This document shows, piece by piece, positions 1-11,397 of a stretch of DNA of 64,000 nucleotides. Positions within the stretch are counted from its first letter, which is position 1. Every line of letters starts with the position of its first letter. Below the pieces are notes generated by a model, which saw only the letters and a list, made by a program, of their open reading frames with translations, was not told the origin of the DNA and ran no database searches. The translations under genes were made by a program, and so were the position numbers. The stretch comes from Notospermus geniculatus (Eukaryota; Nemertea; Pilidiophora; Heteronemertea; Lineidae): NCBI GenBank assembly GCA_002633025.1, contig NMRB01000319.1, positions 305,821 to 369,820 of the forward strand. Direction: 5' to 3'.

Positions 1-380
1 TCCCCCCCCCCCCCCCCCGGTCAGGTATTCGACGTTATTTCGACGCCGAGACCGGCGAAATTCTGTCGAAGTCTGAATTAGCAAAACGTCTAAAACCTGT
101 CGAAATGAAGAAAATACGATGGTGAATAATCGTCGAATGCCTGAAAAACGTGGATATGATTTTAGGTGAATTCATGTCGGAACAGATATGAGAGCGTGTC
201 GAATTCGCGTCGAAACCCTGTCGAAATAATACACTGTGGTTGGAAATCGTGCACAGCTGTAGCACAATATTACCGGTACCGTATACCGAACGTTGTTGGA
301 TGCGCTGCTGTCTCGTGCCAGGATCTGCGGGAAAACGCGCAATGTTCGTAAAATTTTGCTGAAAAAAATCGATGCTTGAT
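1..380. repeat. Diverged repeat after a poly-C run, copy 1
   Basis: A C-tract at the window start is followed by sequence rich in GTCGA/TCGACG words. A second block at 4,267-4,640 has the same layout: C-tract, a CAGG-containing start, GTCGACGCC-type words, then GGTGAATTC about 170 bases on. This suggests two diverged copies of one element end. No coding potential is recognised. Confidence 0.35.
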
Positions 381-779
381 GCATATAAAGCTTTGTGAAT
401 TTCAGCTTTCTAACAGTAGTTGTTGTAATGTGGCGGGTACATTTGTCTGGAAAAGCCGAGACTATGCGCGCGAGAACAAGGATAAAAGTATTTCAAAAGG
501 CACCATGACATTGGCAGGGTATTATGACCACCTTGATTATTTTTTTCCCAACATGTAGTCCCAAGTGCCCAAGGTGAACTTCTGTCGAGTTGTTTTCAAT
601 GCAAGGGTGAAATAGTGACGAACTCTGACCCCACATGCCTGGGGGGCAGCAGTGAATTCCTGTCGATTGGTTTTGTNGTTGGAAGAACAACAATAGTAAA
701 CTTCTATTGCTGTCCTCCAATGGCTGCCCATTGCAAAGCCTCTATAGGACATTCATCACTGGGAACCGCAACAGGTACC

Positions 780-935
780 ATAGTCCACCCCGGACAATTA
801 TTCCTGGTGCCAGGACTGTGATACCCAGTGATGATAGTCCGCCGGACTATGCTCCCTAGTGTTGGATGACCCCCGGACTATAATAACTGGGATTTATAGT
901 CCGCGGACTATACCGTCAGGGGACTATATCATCTA
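780..935. repeat. Cluster of short palindromes (ATAGTCC/GGACTAT)
   Basis: About 150 bases contain repeated GGACTAT and ATAGTCC words, including ATAGTCCGCGGACTAT-type palindromes. It looks like the inside of a small fold-back repeat. No gene is visible between 380 and 1,040. Confidence 0.5.
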
Positions 936-1060
936 CTACACCGGTCCTAACACAATGCAAAAGTCCGATGTAACATAGTTCGGACCGGCTACCAGTCTGG
1001 CTTTAACTTTGCAGCTACACATGTAATTCGCTGTTTTTCGTCCATCATCGACAGGAGAAG

Positions 1061-2050
1061 ACCATTGTTTACAAGTTTCGTAAGAGGGTACCCTTTAAAC
1101 CACCCTTGATAACGTTGAAGGGCGGGCTGCCGAAGCACGTGAATCCTGATGGGAAAATATTGTTATTGGATAAACCAGCATCCTCGTACTATTGCGGCAT
1201 GTATGGACTGACAGTATATCAACTAAGCCAAACATCATTCCGTCGTGTCCTTGATGACAGGTTGTTGCTCAGACCTAAAAGCCGTTGCTCACTTATTCCG
1301 TTTATGTATAAACAATATATCATTATTGAAGTAAGTCACAGGGGTCGTCATCGCTATTCTGTGTACGACCTTAGAAAAAAATCTATAGTAGGAGATTTTC
1401 TCCTTCCGGCCTCAGATCAATGTCTACACGCCCGTGTTGTCCATTTGCGAATGGGTTTTCTCGTAAGGGGTGAAGTCATCGTGTCGTGTAAGTTTGGCGG
1501 AAGAAGCTATTCAAATGTCTATCAAATACTGGAAATCAACAAAGCAGGGAGAATACAACTGATCCTCACGAAGGGAGTAAAATTGCCGTCCACCAGTCAT
1601 CACTATTTCCCATGCTACCACATTTACACCATTACGAGTTCGAATGGAAAAATACATGTCACCGTGTTTAGGAAGACGAATTTTTCTTTTAAAGCTACGA
1701 AATATTTGCTCAAAACTGCCGACTTCATCACGGGCAGTATAATATGGAGTCTTATGTATGATGCATCGATTGACTGTGTCTTATTGTGGGCTCTTCCCGG
1801 GCCTAAAGCAGTTCGAATAAAAGAGTTTTATTGCCCAAAACACGGTTTGTCTTCTAAAAGAACCGAAAGGGCAGTCCTTAAGGAAATCCCCGTTGTATTT
1901 CCTGATTTTAACAGCGATGTTCACAAATGGAATTGGAAAAATGTCTATCCCGTTCCGAAGGATGGGTCGCTTCTGTATTTTGAACAGTGCAACCGACCGG
2001 GACCGGGGACATGTATGAAGTCTGTAAATGTATATAAGAGGTTAATCTGA
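1061..2050 (+). CDS. Unrecognised protein family, member 1 (start codon lost or on an upstream exon)
   Basis: I do not recognise this protein. It is a single open block of about 330 codons, predicted rich in beta strands and basic residues, with no signal peptide or membrane segment. It is related to two other blocks in the window (29,232-30,302 and 40,515-41,468). All three share an N-terminus of the type [FIV]-x-Y-[KR]-x-[GR]...PP, a middle motif like VYDLRKK/LYDVKRG, a CPK-[HD]-G motif here (YCPKHG), and PKDG-[SA]-L-x-x-F near the C-terminus. Where the relatives have the initiator Met, this copy has ATT (Ile), with no ATG just upstream. A pyrimidine-rich stretch ending CAG at about 1,052-1,054 could instead be a splice acceptor. 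It is either an exon of a spliced gene or a copy that lost its start. No function is proposed. Confidence 0.6.
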   Translation, partial: TIVYKFRKRVPFKPPLITLKGGLPKHVNPDGKILLLDKPASSYYCGMYGLTVYQLSQTSFRRVLDDRLLLRPKSRCSLIPFMYKQYIIIEVSHRGRHRYSVYDLRKKSIVGDFLLPASDQCLHARVVHLRMGFLVRGEVIVSCKFGGRSYSNVYQILEINKAGRIQLILTKGVKLPSTSHHYFPCYHIYTITSSNGKIHVTVFRKTNFSFKATKYLLKTADFITGSIIWSLMYDASIDCVLLWALPGPKAVRIKEFYCPKHGLSSKRTERAVLKEIPVVFPDFNSDVHKWNWKNVYPVPKDGSLLYFEQCNRPGPGTCMKSVNVYKRLI

Positions 2051-2600
2051 AAAGAAGACGTTGCTGAAGAAATAGGGCACCGGTGCTGGAACTTGCATTG
2101 AACGCGCTATTTTTGCGGCGGCAATGGCAAAGCTTAACCCGTCGGGGCATAGGCCTAGAGGATTTCTTTATGGCCCTGTGGTTGGCGCGCTGGCATCGCA
2201 GCTAGAAGTTAAACAACATAAGTCTAAGTCTAAGTCAGCTTTATTTAAAGTCGGTATACATAGTACAAATAACATAAGCATTACAGCTTTTCCACCGACA
2301 AACAAATGTATAAAAACAATGAGACAGAATGAATTAAAAGGATTAAAGAAAAAAAGAGAGAAATGTAAGATAGTATAAAACAATGGGAGTAAGGCAGAAG
2401 TGAATTGAAAACAAGAGACAGATACATCTCAGGTCACCACAGAGGTAGGCCTAACTGCAAAAGCTCCAGAGGAAGACAAGTAAAGTATTACTGCGTGAAC
2501 GTAGGCCGTCAACATATCACATTCGCTACCTACACAAAGCACAAATACATTTATCGCCAGTCCAGGACTTAAAGGACCACAGTATTGCTTCCCAATCCTG
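2051..2600. other. No gene recognised; non-coding spacer
   Basis: Contains short AGTCTA-rich repetition near 2,220 and an A-rich stretch around 2,340-2,360. Neither strand shows a convincing coding block. Confidence 0.4.
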
Positions 2601-4240
2601 CGTAACACCTACCCGCGTTAAGGGGATACCTCTATTAACGACTTGGTAAACTACCGCATGCAACTAGTCTCGCGTAGCCAGCCGTTTCGTTCCGCAGTAC
2701 TGCTATACAAACTTGTTCGATCCCCAGCGGCTGGGTGACCGAGACTGTAATCATACATTCTCCAACACTGGGACGAAAGGCTTAACTATAGTATTGGAGC
2801 ATGGCGCCGGCTGTCGACAGAAAGATGCAATACAGTGGTCCTTTAAGCAGTAATTTGAAATCCTTGTAGTGGCTGCAGTATCTGAGATGGCCCGGAAGGC
2901 CATTCCAGACCCTCGCAGCCTCCGTGGTAAAACTCCTGCTTCCATATGTACGGTGTTACTTGTTGGCACCTCTACTAGTGTATTTTCAAACCTAAGTAAA
3001 TAGTTGTTATCTCTTCTCCTTACAAGTCTACCCAAATAGGTAGGTCTAGCTCCATTTAAAATCTTAAAAACCTCGGCTGCTATTAGCCGTCTACGCTGCA
3101 GCTGCAGAGAGACATTGCTGTCTCTCTGCAGCAGGTGCTCATAACTACTATTAAAATCTTGATATACATAGCGTAATGCCCTTAGGTTAATTTTCTCCAA
3201 CCTCTGCTCATTTCTCTTATGGCAAAAATGCCAGACCAATGGGCAGAAGTTGAAGGTCGACCTAATAAAAGTATTATATATAACATTACGACATTCAAAA
3301 TTTAAATAACGACCAATGCGTCTCAAGGCGTTTAGCTGTCTTGATGCCTTCGTGCATATGTCAGAAACATGCCTATCAAAATTTAGTTGAGTCAGACTTG
3401 ACTCCCAACAATTTGACATGATTGGTACATTTAATATTCACCCCCTTGACGCAGAGGGTCTGCTGCTCGCTGCCTGGTCGAGGGCCGAAGGCTATCCCCT
3501 CACTGAAAAAAAATGTCGGCTCATGTTGAGTACTTTGGGCTACTCATCAGTCATTTTGTCCGTGAGATGAGTAGAAAGGTACTAATTGGGTACTAATTGG
3601 GTACTCATCGGGCCAAGGAGCTGCATTTGGAGTTCCTTGCTACTCGCTATGAGTATCTTTCTACTCGCTATCAGTACCTTTCTACTCAATATGAGTACCT
3701 TTCTACTCATCTCACGGACAAAACGAGTACCCCGAAAGTACTCAACATGATTAGGATTTTTTTTCAGTGCTGGAATTTGCTAGGATTGGCCTGCATACCT
3801 ACCATTGTCGGTAAACCAGTCAACGAGCAGCCCCCCTCCACCTCAAGGGTTGATTTCCACACACCGAGATCTCTGTGAGCATAGCTCAGTGTATTATCAT
3901 CAGCATAATTGGTAAGACTAGATGCAGTGGTAAATGATAAAATGTCATTTATAAAAATATTAAAAATCAGTGGCCCAAGGATGGAGCCCTGTGGGACACC
4001 CTTTGTTATTTCACAAAAATCGTTTCTGCAGCCACCGGCACCCAACTGTACACACTGTTTTCTCCACGATAAATAATTGCATATCAGGACCACCGCCGAT
4101 ATCCACCCAGCTTGGAGGCAATCAGCTGCATGGTGGGGCAAGCAGTCGAATGCTTTGGACAAGTCCATTAGGACCGCCCCACATGCATTCTCTCATCAAT
4201 TGCCCTACGCCACTCCTCTGTCATGCAGCGGTCAATGGAA
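2600..4240 (-). pseudogene. Degraded non-LTR retrotransposon reverse transcriptase
   Basis: The minus strand encodes pieces of a LINE reverse transcriptase. Reading from about 4,190 down, there is DLSKAFDCLPH (motif A region), GVPQGSILGPLIFNIFINDI (motif B) and NYADD (motif C catalytic pair), then, after a break, the C-terminal thumb/connection part (3,419-2,751) with LLG and WHF motifs typical of CR1/Jockey-like elements. The frame is disrupted upstream of the DLSKAFD motif. The gene is split by a 269-bp MITE between QANPSKFQ and GIAFGPRPGS; reading across that insertion restores a normal LINE frame. The upstream side ends in a poly-C run with an N at 4,266, so the 5' half is missing or lost in assembly. 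A dead element. Confidence 0.85.
3501..3769. mobile_element. MITE inserted in the LINE
   Basis: A 269-bp fold-back element. Both ends read CACTGAAAAAAAAT inwards, followed by GAGTACTTT/AAAGTACTC arms and repeated GAGTA-type words (TACTCGCTATGAGTA) inside. It interrupts the reverse transcriptase, so it is younger than the LINE. Confidence 0.75.
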
Positions 4241-4283
4241 ACCCTGTACCCCCCCCCCCCCTGTTNCCCCCCCCCCCCTGTTC

Positions 4284-5083
4284 AGGGGTCGACGCCAAGT
4301 CGACGCCGACCTGGCGACGAGTTCTGAGGTATACTAAAATTCGAAAATGTCGTCATCTTGTCGTGTTGTCAAAAATGTATGGGTGAAAATTCGTCGATAC
4401 CGTGAGGTAAGAGAAACAGCATGTCCATCGCATTTCTGACGTCCCATTATTTTTATCGAGGTGAATTCCTGGCGTGCGAATCGCCCGGGCGAATCGACGG
4501 TGATCACTGACCGCGCTGGGGGTCTGAGCATGCGCAGTTCTAACTACGAAATACGGCGGCATCCACAGAAAGGTGTGTAACATTTTTGACTTGTCGAGAA
4601 AATTCGATTTTACGCTTGAACTGAACATTTTCAATTGCCAAAAGCATTATGTTTTGATGAATCGTTATTGGCTGCCTTTACCGACTTCAAGTTTGCCGTA
4701 AAAAGTACTTAAATCAATGTTATATCGGTGGCAGAACCAACAAAATTGGTGTCCGAAAATGGAAAATTCTGTGCGTCCGGGATTCGGGAATGGAAATGAC
4801 GTCCCACGAGTTTCAGGCCTACGACATGCATGACATGTACGAGGACTAAGCGAATAATACACCACCTGTTCTGTGGCTTTTAATTTTCGTATAGGCCTAC
4901 CTATAGCCTAGAGATGTGACCACTAGCCGACTTGCTGTATAGGGGCCTAGGCCTAGACTTGGCCTAGGGCAGGCTAAGTTTTCTCCAGAATTGTTACCGA
5001 CCGGTAGCTAGGCATACAAATTCAGCATTGAAAAAAAAACTTTAAATTCTTCCTTAATAGGCTATATCGAGTTACTAGGCCTA
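4284..5083. other. Diverged repeat end and AGGCCTA-rich spacer
   Basis: Starts with the second copy of the C-tract/GTCGACGCC repeat. The rest is spacer rich in TAGGCC words (about 4,890-4,990). If the CIDE-N gene at 11,959 onwards has an upstream exon, it could lie here, because element 1 separates the two regions. I could not identify such an exon. Confidence 0.35.
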
Positions 5084-5088
5084 GTAAT
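5084..5088. other. Target-site duplication, left (GTAAT)
   Basis: The five bases GTAAT directly precede the left inverted repeat and recur directly after the right inverted repeat at 11,739-11,743. Confidence 0.8.
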
Positions 5089-5119
5089 CAGTTAGGTATT
5101 TTTGCTCGATTGGCAGCAA
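5089..5119 (+). repeat. Left terminal inverted repeat of element 1
   Basis: 31 bases, identical to the reverse complement of 11,708-11,738. Followed by a local palindrome CCCAATCGGG and further CCCAATCGG copies to about 5,195, which may be transposase-binding subterminal sites. Confidence 0.9.
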
Positions 5120-5733
5120 CATCCCAATCGGGATGTTGCGCCCGAAGGAGAGGTAAGTTTTCTTCCCAATCCAACGCAAACATCCCAATCGGCAGAAAGA
5201 TAAACAGAAAAACGCGTTTGCGCAATAGAAGAAGCATTTGCGCATGCCCAGACGAAGTGTGACGGGAAGAGCCGATCGTGCACCACGTGAGTAAAAAAAA
5301 TTTGGTTCAAATAAATTACCTTCTAGTTTTTATGCCGTTTTAAAAGTTTTTCATTAATCAAATTGAAGTTGATTCAGCAATTGATGTAAAGTAGCAAATA
5401 CATTTTAAAATGTAGGCCTAGTTTCGTTTCGGGAAGTTTCGTAAGGCGGGAAATTTGAATCTTGTTTGGAGAGCTCTCAACAATACAATTCAATGAGAAA
5501 CCAGCATTTTCTTAATATTAAAGTAGGCCTAGGCTTCCCTGGATGTCTATATTGTCTTATTAGTGTATTGTCTGGACCTAGGCCTGCCCTGGGCATGGTG
5601 GGTTAGGTTAGGTTAGGGCGGGAGGATAGGCCTGTATAGTGATAGCAGGGCATCTAATCATATCATAGGCCTACCGATAGGCCTACCACAGTTGGTAGGC
5701 CCTAGTCATCCTCTTTTTCTCTTTTATAGAATC

Positions 5734-7693
5734 ATGACGGACCTCGAAGAATTGTGCAAACAAATTGGGCTTAACATACCACTAGTTGAAACAGGTGATG
5801 CCATAACCGGTGATGATATTACTGTAGGCCTAGAAGTAATACCGGTAGAAGCTGCAGATCCTGATAATCATGTTGTTGAAGATGCCGGCTATCAGCATAT
5901 ACACCATATTACCTTGATTACCGGTGCTGAAGAGTTACAGCCTGAGGTGGAGGATGAAAATGGTGAGTAAAATGTGAAGGATTCTCCTCGTCACTGATGT
6001 TTCTATTTTGCATGCCCATCTTGATTTGAATCTCACTCCTTCGCTTTCCAGCTGAACCAAGTGACAACATTGACCAGATGGAGGTGGAGGTATTTGGTAC
6101 GACTACCGGTACTCCAGCAGTCCTCAAGAATCCTCAGCACGGCCATATCGAGGTGGATGTAGATGAAGATTCAACAAAAAGTCGTAAGAATGATTAATTA
6201 CAATGATCATTTATTAAGATACTAGGCCTAGGCCTATACAAGTTCAAGTTAGTGGAGAAAGAATAACTTCTGCATCATCTATATTGCAGGTAGAGTAAAG
6301 GGGAACGCACCCAAGAACCACAAGACCGGGCCCATATGCACCGACTACATCAACAATAAGAAGAAGCGGGACGATTGTTTCTGTAAAAGAAAGGATGGCA
6401 TTATGAAGAAGGTTCATGCATCACAAGTCTATTTAATCTTCGTCCGCAGTTGTGTCATCCAGTACTCCCGATTCATCAGTGTCCACGGCACCAATGTCTG
6501 AAATTTTCTGAACAAGTTCATTGTAAAAATCAATATAATCAGCCTTTGTCCTTTTGCTGACTGACTTTCTGAAATCATCTTCCATGAGCTCAGAAATGTC
6601 GGCATGTTCAGAGGAATGAAGTTCCTCTAGAGCTTCATAAATCTTCCTCCTGATCTGATCCTTGGTCATGGCTTGGACGCCTTCTTTGTCACATCTTTCC
6701 TGTTCTGTAACATATATGGGAGTTATAGCGACACTGTCCTTTGCAATGAAGCCACCCAGATAAGTCTTCATAGATTCAGTGGCTGCATAGGTGAAATTAC
6801 ACAAAGACTCACTGAGAAGGACATCACCTCTAAGACTTCTGTGTTCTTTCGGGTTTTCTGGTTGGGACAGATACTGAGCTTCACGGAACAGTGCCCTAAC
6901 AGCTGCTACCAAGTGATATGGCACACTCTTGTGGCAACTGGCTCCACCCTCCGTGTGGCCAACCCTTTGTGTACATTCATCCGAGATCTGGAAGAAAAGA
7001 GAAAATCAATCCGGTTGAGTTAATTGAGCTTTCCTTTCTTATTCTTTGCAGGCCAGACAACTGTCCTCCCTGACTGGGGCAAAGGTTTCCATCCGCCTGA
7101 CAAATAACGACAGTGGTAACGTGTACGAATTTTATTCGCACCCAGAACTTGTGCCAAGTAAGGACAAAAGACACGTCAAATGCCAGGTGGAATTTGGGGT
7201 TGACAAAACACACACACCCCGTAGACTAGCCTTGCGGTCGTCCTCAGCAGTTAACACACCCACTAAGAACCTAAGGATTAGGCCTCAGCCCTCAGCAGCT
7301 CTTGGAGCCCCAACTTCTCAATCTAGTGCCATAGCCAGGCCTCAGCCATCTGCAGCTCTTGGAGGACCCATTAGTAGGCCTACTGTTCCTTCTATTATGA
7401 CAACACCCACTCGTGTACCCGGGAAAATTGTAGGTCTACCTGGGAAGAAGTCTGCTACCACACCCCCAATGCAAAACAAGGCTGTCAACCGATGTTCTGT
7501 TTGTAAAGTAATCTATAATAGTAAGGATGACAAGGATTTGAAGAAGAAGTTTAAACGACAGAATTCTTGGTTAGGTTGCGATGAACCTAACTGCAATTAC
7601 TGGGCACATGCCAGGTGCGCAGTTGTAGTTTTAAAACCAAGACAAAAGATAGAGGACGTTGACTTTTTTTGTCCGAAACACAAGAAAGGTTAA
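5734..7693 (+). CDS. MADS-box (SRF-type) plus PHD-like zinc finger protein of element 1
   Basis: Four exons with good GT-AG junctions and consistent phases: 5,734-5,962, 6,052-6,183, 6,290-6,411 and 7,052-7,693, about 374 aa. The ATG lies just after a pyrimidine-rich acceptor, so an untranslated first exon is likely. Residues 1-120 are acidic and unrecognised. Residues about 135-195 match an SRF-type MADS box: CKRKDGIMKK, then ARQLSSLTGAKVSIRL across the exon 3/4 junction, then GNVYEF. Serum response factor has KRKTGIMKKA, ELSTLTG and GHVYTF at these positions. A Pro/Ala-rich linker follows. The last about 65 residues form a PHD-like cluster: CSVC, WLGCDEPNC, YWAHARC, FFCPKH. MADS boxes dimerise and bind DNA, and PHD fingers usually read histones. 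I infer a DNA-binding or targeting accessory factor of the transposon. The exon 3 donor (GTTCAT) is weak. A polyadenylation signal AATAAA lies near 7,984. Confidence 0.8.
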
Positions 7694-10260
7694 TAGTTAA
7701 TGGTTACAGGTAGATGGTCAGGTCATGGAATACTAGTAAAACCTGTGTAGGTCCAGTGTGTGTTCGTTGTTTGTTGTTCAGGTTCCAGCAGGTAATTAAG
7801 GTTTACCAACCCAAGTTGAATACTTCTAAGAAAAGTATACCAGCCTATGCACATGTATGTTTTATCCTCCTTCGGTTTGTCCAAGTAGGTAAGGTATGGT
7901 ATGAGAAAAGACTAGTACCGGTATGTATGGTAAATGATTCTGTTTAAGTTGAATTTTAATAAGTTGTTCAAGTTGAATTTTAATAATAAAGACTAATAGT
8001 ATAGCTCTAGCCTTTCTTACCTTGTGCAAGTCTTCCAAGTTCCTAAATATTCTAAGCCACTGGTTATTGGTTGGTGTTCCTGGTGGTGCCCACGACTTGG
8101 CATCCTTGTTTACTTCCTCTAAGCAGGCATCGCCACCTTGAAAACGGCCAAGAGATCCAGTCCTACTTAGAGTCACCGATTTCCTTACTTGGTCTTTCAC
8201 TGGTTCTGGCATGAGAGCAAAGGTAAGTCGGTCCGTGGCCATTATCTTGCGATAACAAGGGTGGATTCGCCCATAGAACAAGGGCATGAGTTTAGCCTTG
8301 GCAGCATCTATGGCCAGGAAGTTGCACTTGCGGACGCCAGCCCTCAACATGATGAGTCCGTGCAAGAATGTTAAAGCAGCTTGTTGGACGAATTGATAAT
8401 TGGGGTCTTCTAACTGGGCAGACCATTCCCAATACAGATAGCTTGTTGGTTTGACAGATTTCAGTTGACAGTAGTCAAGAAATGGCACAAGCAGTTCATC
8501 TGTTAAAGCAATATAGACAACCTCGATGATCTGCCAGGTCTTGTGATGATCACTGCCTTTCTTGGTATATTCAAGTCCTCTTGGTGATGTAAACCCCAAA
8601 ACTCTGGCAACATCTTCCATAAAGGGAATCCAACATAGCTCAAGAAAGGCACGTGCACCATTCATTTCTAAGTGGAGTAAGCCTGGTAATACCACTAACC
8701 AGTCAAACTCGTGCTGAGCTTCCTCTCCATGTAGAATTGCACATTTGTGCTCCCTAAACAACTCGTCTCCATAAAAGGACTGGTTGCACCTGTTGCATAT
8801 CTTAACATTGAAGACAAGTTGCAGGATAATGGGGTAAATACCCCCGTCACACTCCATGAACATCCAGTGGCGAAGATTGCCTCCATAGCGACGGATGCCA
8901 GCTTCTTTTCCAATATTGCGCAGGATGTCTGCCAAATTTTCATAAGAGTTAGGGTTTTTTAAGTCTGGTTCCCCTACAAATATCTTACAGCTGTTTTCCA
9001 CCTGGTTTATGGTGTATTTGAAATGTTCATAAGGCTCAACCTTGGTTTTAGGAGTCACCTCCTTATACTGAACTTTTTCCTGACCAACTGTCCCTTACAA
9101 TTTGTGCAGACCCTGGAAGAAATGGCGTTATCGGCTCCACACTTTGTGAACAACTTTTCAGTTTCTCTCAATTTAGCCTGTGCAACTATTTCATCATTGA
9201 AATCTGTAGCCTTTCCATCTTCTGTAATGTTCGACCTTTCCTCTTCAAGCACACGTAGCCTTGCACGAAGGAAGTCATCACGTGTCTCTCTGAAAAGTTC
9301 TTTTTCCTCATCACCAATGGGGGCAATAATTTCACTAAGTTGTGCTGGACTGGGGTCACTGAACAACCAGTTAGCGGGTTTAAGGCCCTCTTCCCCCTGT
9401 TCCTTAACGTCACTACTGTCACTTTGAATGTATATTTTACTAGTCACAATTGAGAGGGGCACGTTGTTGTCAACATCGACATTATACCTCTTGCCTACTA
9501 TTTGTTCATTATCTATAACAACGCGTACGATCCCTGGGGGGACACCAAGCGGCTGGCTCGCACCCTCTTTAAGGATATTCAACACATGAGTATATGAACC
9601 TCCAGCAGAAAATGTTGCGCAATAGTTGACTAGTTTCTTACTTCGAGATGCTTTGTACACCATCATGTTGTCGCGACATGTCCGAGGCAACACTAGCTTA
9701 CTGTTCCTCACAGAATATACATTCTCTATTAATCTGGCAATTCGATTTGCTTTGTTTTCATCTGTCAACATATCATCATAATCATATCCTACTAACTGAG
9801 CCATCTGAATTAACAAACCCTTTGGTCGTTCCTTCAGCCAAGTAGAAGCTTCATATGATGTCAGTGACGCAACATCTCGACATGTTTGTTTCTGCATCGT
9901 GAGTTTCATGATATCTTGTTTGATGATATCATGAATGTCTACTGGTATCTCACTATCATCAGGATGTTCCGGATCTGACGACACCCCTGTGGCTGCCTCA
10001 CCAATGTCATCAGTTTTCTTGCATTTCTTTTCCTTCATCACCGCAAAGGTGTCAACACAAGTTGTACAAATGAACCCAGCTGTTGTACTTAGTATTGGTG
10101 GATCATTGTCATACATGTCCTGAAGAGTCTCCCTTTTAATTTTTTTCCCATGTTTAATATTTAAAAGATTAGCAGTATAGTTGTTCTCATGCAGAATGCT
10201 TGCACACTGCCTCTTCCTTCCCCTAACTTCACCAGGTCGACCATCACTCCGTGTATTCAT
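6433..10260 (-). CDS. Transposase-like protein of element 1 (one frameshift)
   Basis: Two exons on the minus strand: 10,260-8,021 and 6,987-6,433, joined at GT-AG in phase 0. The ATG at 10,260 follows a strong acceptor (T-rich tract ending TTTTAG), so a 5' untranslated exon is likely. Near 9,075 the frame shifts by -1 at GGAAAAAG; with that shift the whole reading frame is 932 codons including stop. Visible parts: an N-terminal CxxC pair (ICTTC), a block with VVIDNEQ and VPLSIVT, a VCTNC pair just before the frameshift, a zinc finger CNRCNQSFYGDELFREHKC, and LPGLLHLEMNGARAFLELCW. The layout (Asp-Asn motif, then PG-x-x-H-x-x-M) recalls DUF6589-type and other RNase-H-fold transposases, but this is inference. 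The C-terminus is acidic. The last exon lies inside an intron of the MADS gene, and the MADS last exon lies inside this gene's intron. Confidence 0.7.
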
Positions 10261-10735
10261 TCTAAAAAAGAACAAAAAATATGCATGAAGCTTCAAATTT
10301 CCCGCCAAAACCACACCCCAGGTAAATCATGTGACTTGAATGCAGTCACTTCCTGTATTTGGTATACCGGGCACCATACCAGAGTACACCATCACTGACC
10401 ACGCTGACCATGAGGCCTATTAGAATCAGTTGGTCCATCAAGGGATAGGCCTACCACCACTTTCATGTCAGGCCAGAGGTAAACTCTGAGCTACGAGTTG
10501 TAGAAGAAAACAATCCATTAGTGATTCGTTTGCGATGAAAGGACTTTTATTCATGATATTAGAGTGTCTTACCTCAGGGCTAAGGCAGCCTATGCTGGAC
10601 TAAAAGTAGAAGTCACCCTTTGAAAACGCCAGACGGTTTAAAAAATTATTACACGTGCTCGACATCCTAAAGGAGATGTTGACCTTCCGCCCAAATGAGC
10701 GTATGTATTCCTGTTGTGAATAAACCTGGTGACTT
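10260..10735. other. Element 1 non-coding, putative promoter side of the transposase gene
   Basis: About 475 bases between the transposase ATG and the first minisatellite array. It should hold the 5' untranslated exon and promoter of the minus-strand gene. No TATA element is obvious. Confidence 0.3.
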
Positions 10736-10940
10736 CCCATTTCGCCAAATCCCATTTTGCCAAATCCCATTTCGCCAAATCCCATTTGGCCAAATTCCCA
10801 TTTCGCCAAATTCCCAAATCGCCAAATTCCCAAATCGCCAAATTCCCAATTTGCCAAATTCCCATTTCGCCAAATTTCCATTTGGCCAAATTCCCATTTC
10901 GCCAAATTCCCATTTCGCCAAGTTCCCGTTTCGCCAAAAA
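10735..10940 (+). repeat. 15-16 bp minisatellite (CCCATTTCGCCAAATT), forward array
   Basis: About 13 tandem copies of a 15-16 base unit with variation at the centre (TTCG, TTTG, TTGG, AATCG). The period and lack of stops create long artefactual open frames on both strands. The reverse complement array lies at 11,398-11,556 within the same transposon. Confidence 0.9.
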
Positions 10941-11397
10941 TTTACTTGACATTCCTGTGTTCTTTCAAAATGAATCGTTCCAAATATTAACAATTTATGA
11001 AGATGGCTTAGAAGTTTAATATAAAAGCGAATGCCATGGTATTCATTCCAAAGAAGACTGATGTTATTTTCTAGGTTAATTCTTCAACGATTTTTTTCAG
11101 ACGAAGAAATAGTGCAAACTTTCATAGAAAAGATGCGTTTTTTAGTTTCTTTTTTTTCTAATTCGTTTTGTTTTCGCAGATATAGTCAAGGGAACAAACA
11201 CTGCTAGAGTTGTGCAACCTTGGGTGTGGCAAATTACACCCGTCCTTTTTGAACTTGAAGGTGAAGACATCAGCCCCATCCCTTCCAAATCCTGAGTGAA
11301 ACAGTTTGATACCCAAGGGCCTTAACCCTAACCCTCTATTTTGAAGTATTTTGCATTGGATCAGTCCATTAGATTAGGGGTTATAGCCTGAATAACA

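Noticed and set aside
5692-5730. Upstream in-frame extension of the MADS gene to 5,692
   Set aside because: The extension runs through a pyrimidine-rich splice acceptor (CTTTTATAG). The ATG at 5,734 is the better start.
9070-9100. A 19-base GT...AG intron explaining the frameshift in the transposase
   Set aside because: Far too short for an intron, and its removal would give the wrong frame.
10735-10940. CRISPR-like regular array
   Set aside because: Units are contiguous 15-16 bp repeats with no spacers, and the window is eukaryotic.
10600-10993. Several overlapping frames rich in FGEMGIWRNGNLA or FAKFPFRQIPISPN
   Set aside because: They are translations of the 15-16 bp minisatellite in all frames, not proteins.
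11320-11336. Telomere repeat CCTTAACCCTAACCCT
   Set aside because: Only about two units, inside a transposon, so chance is likely.
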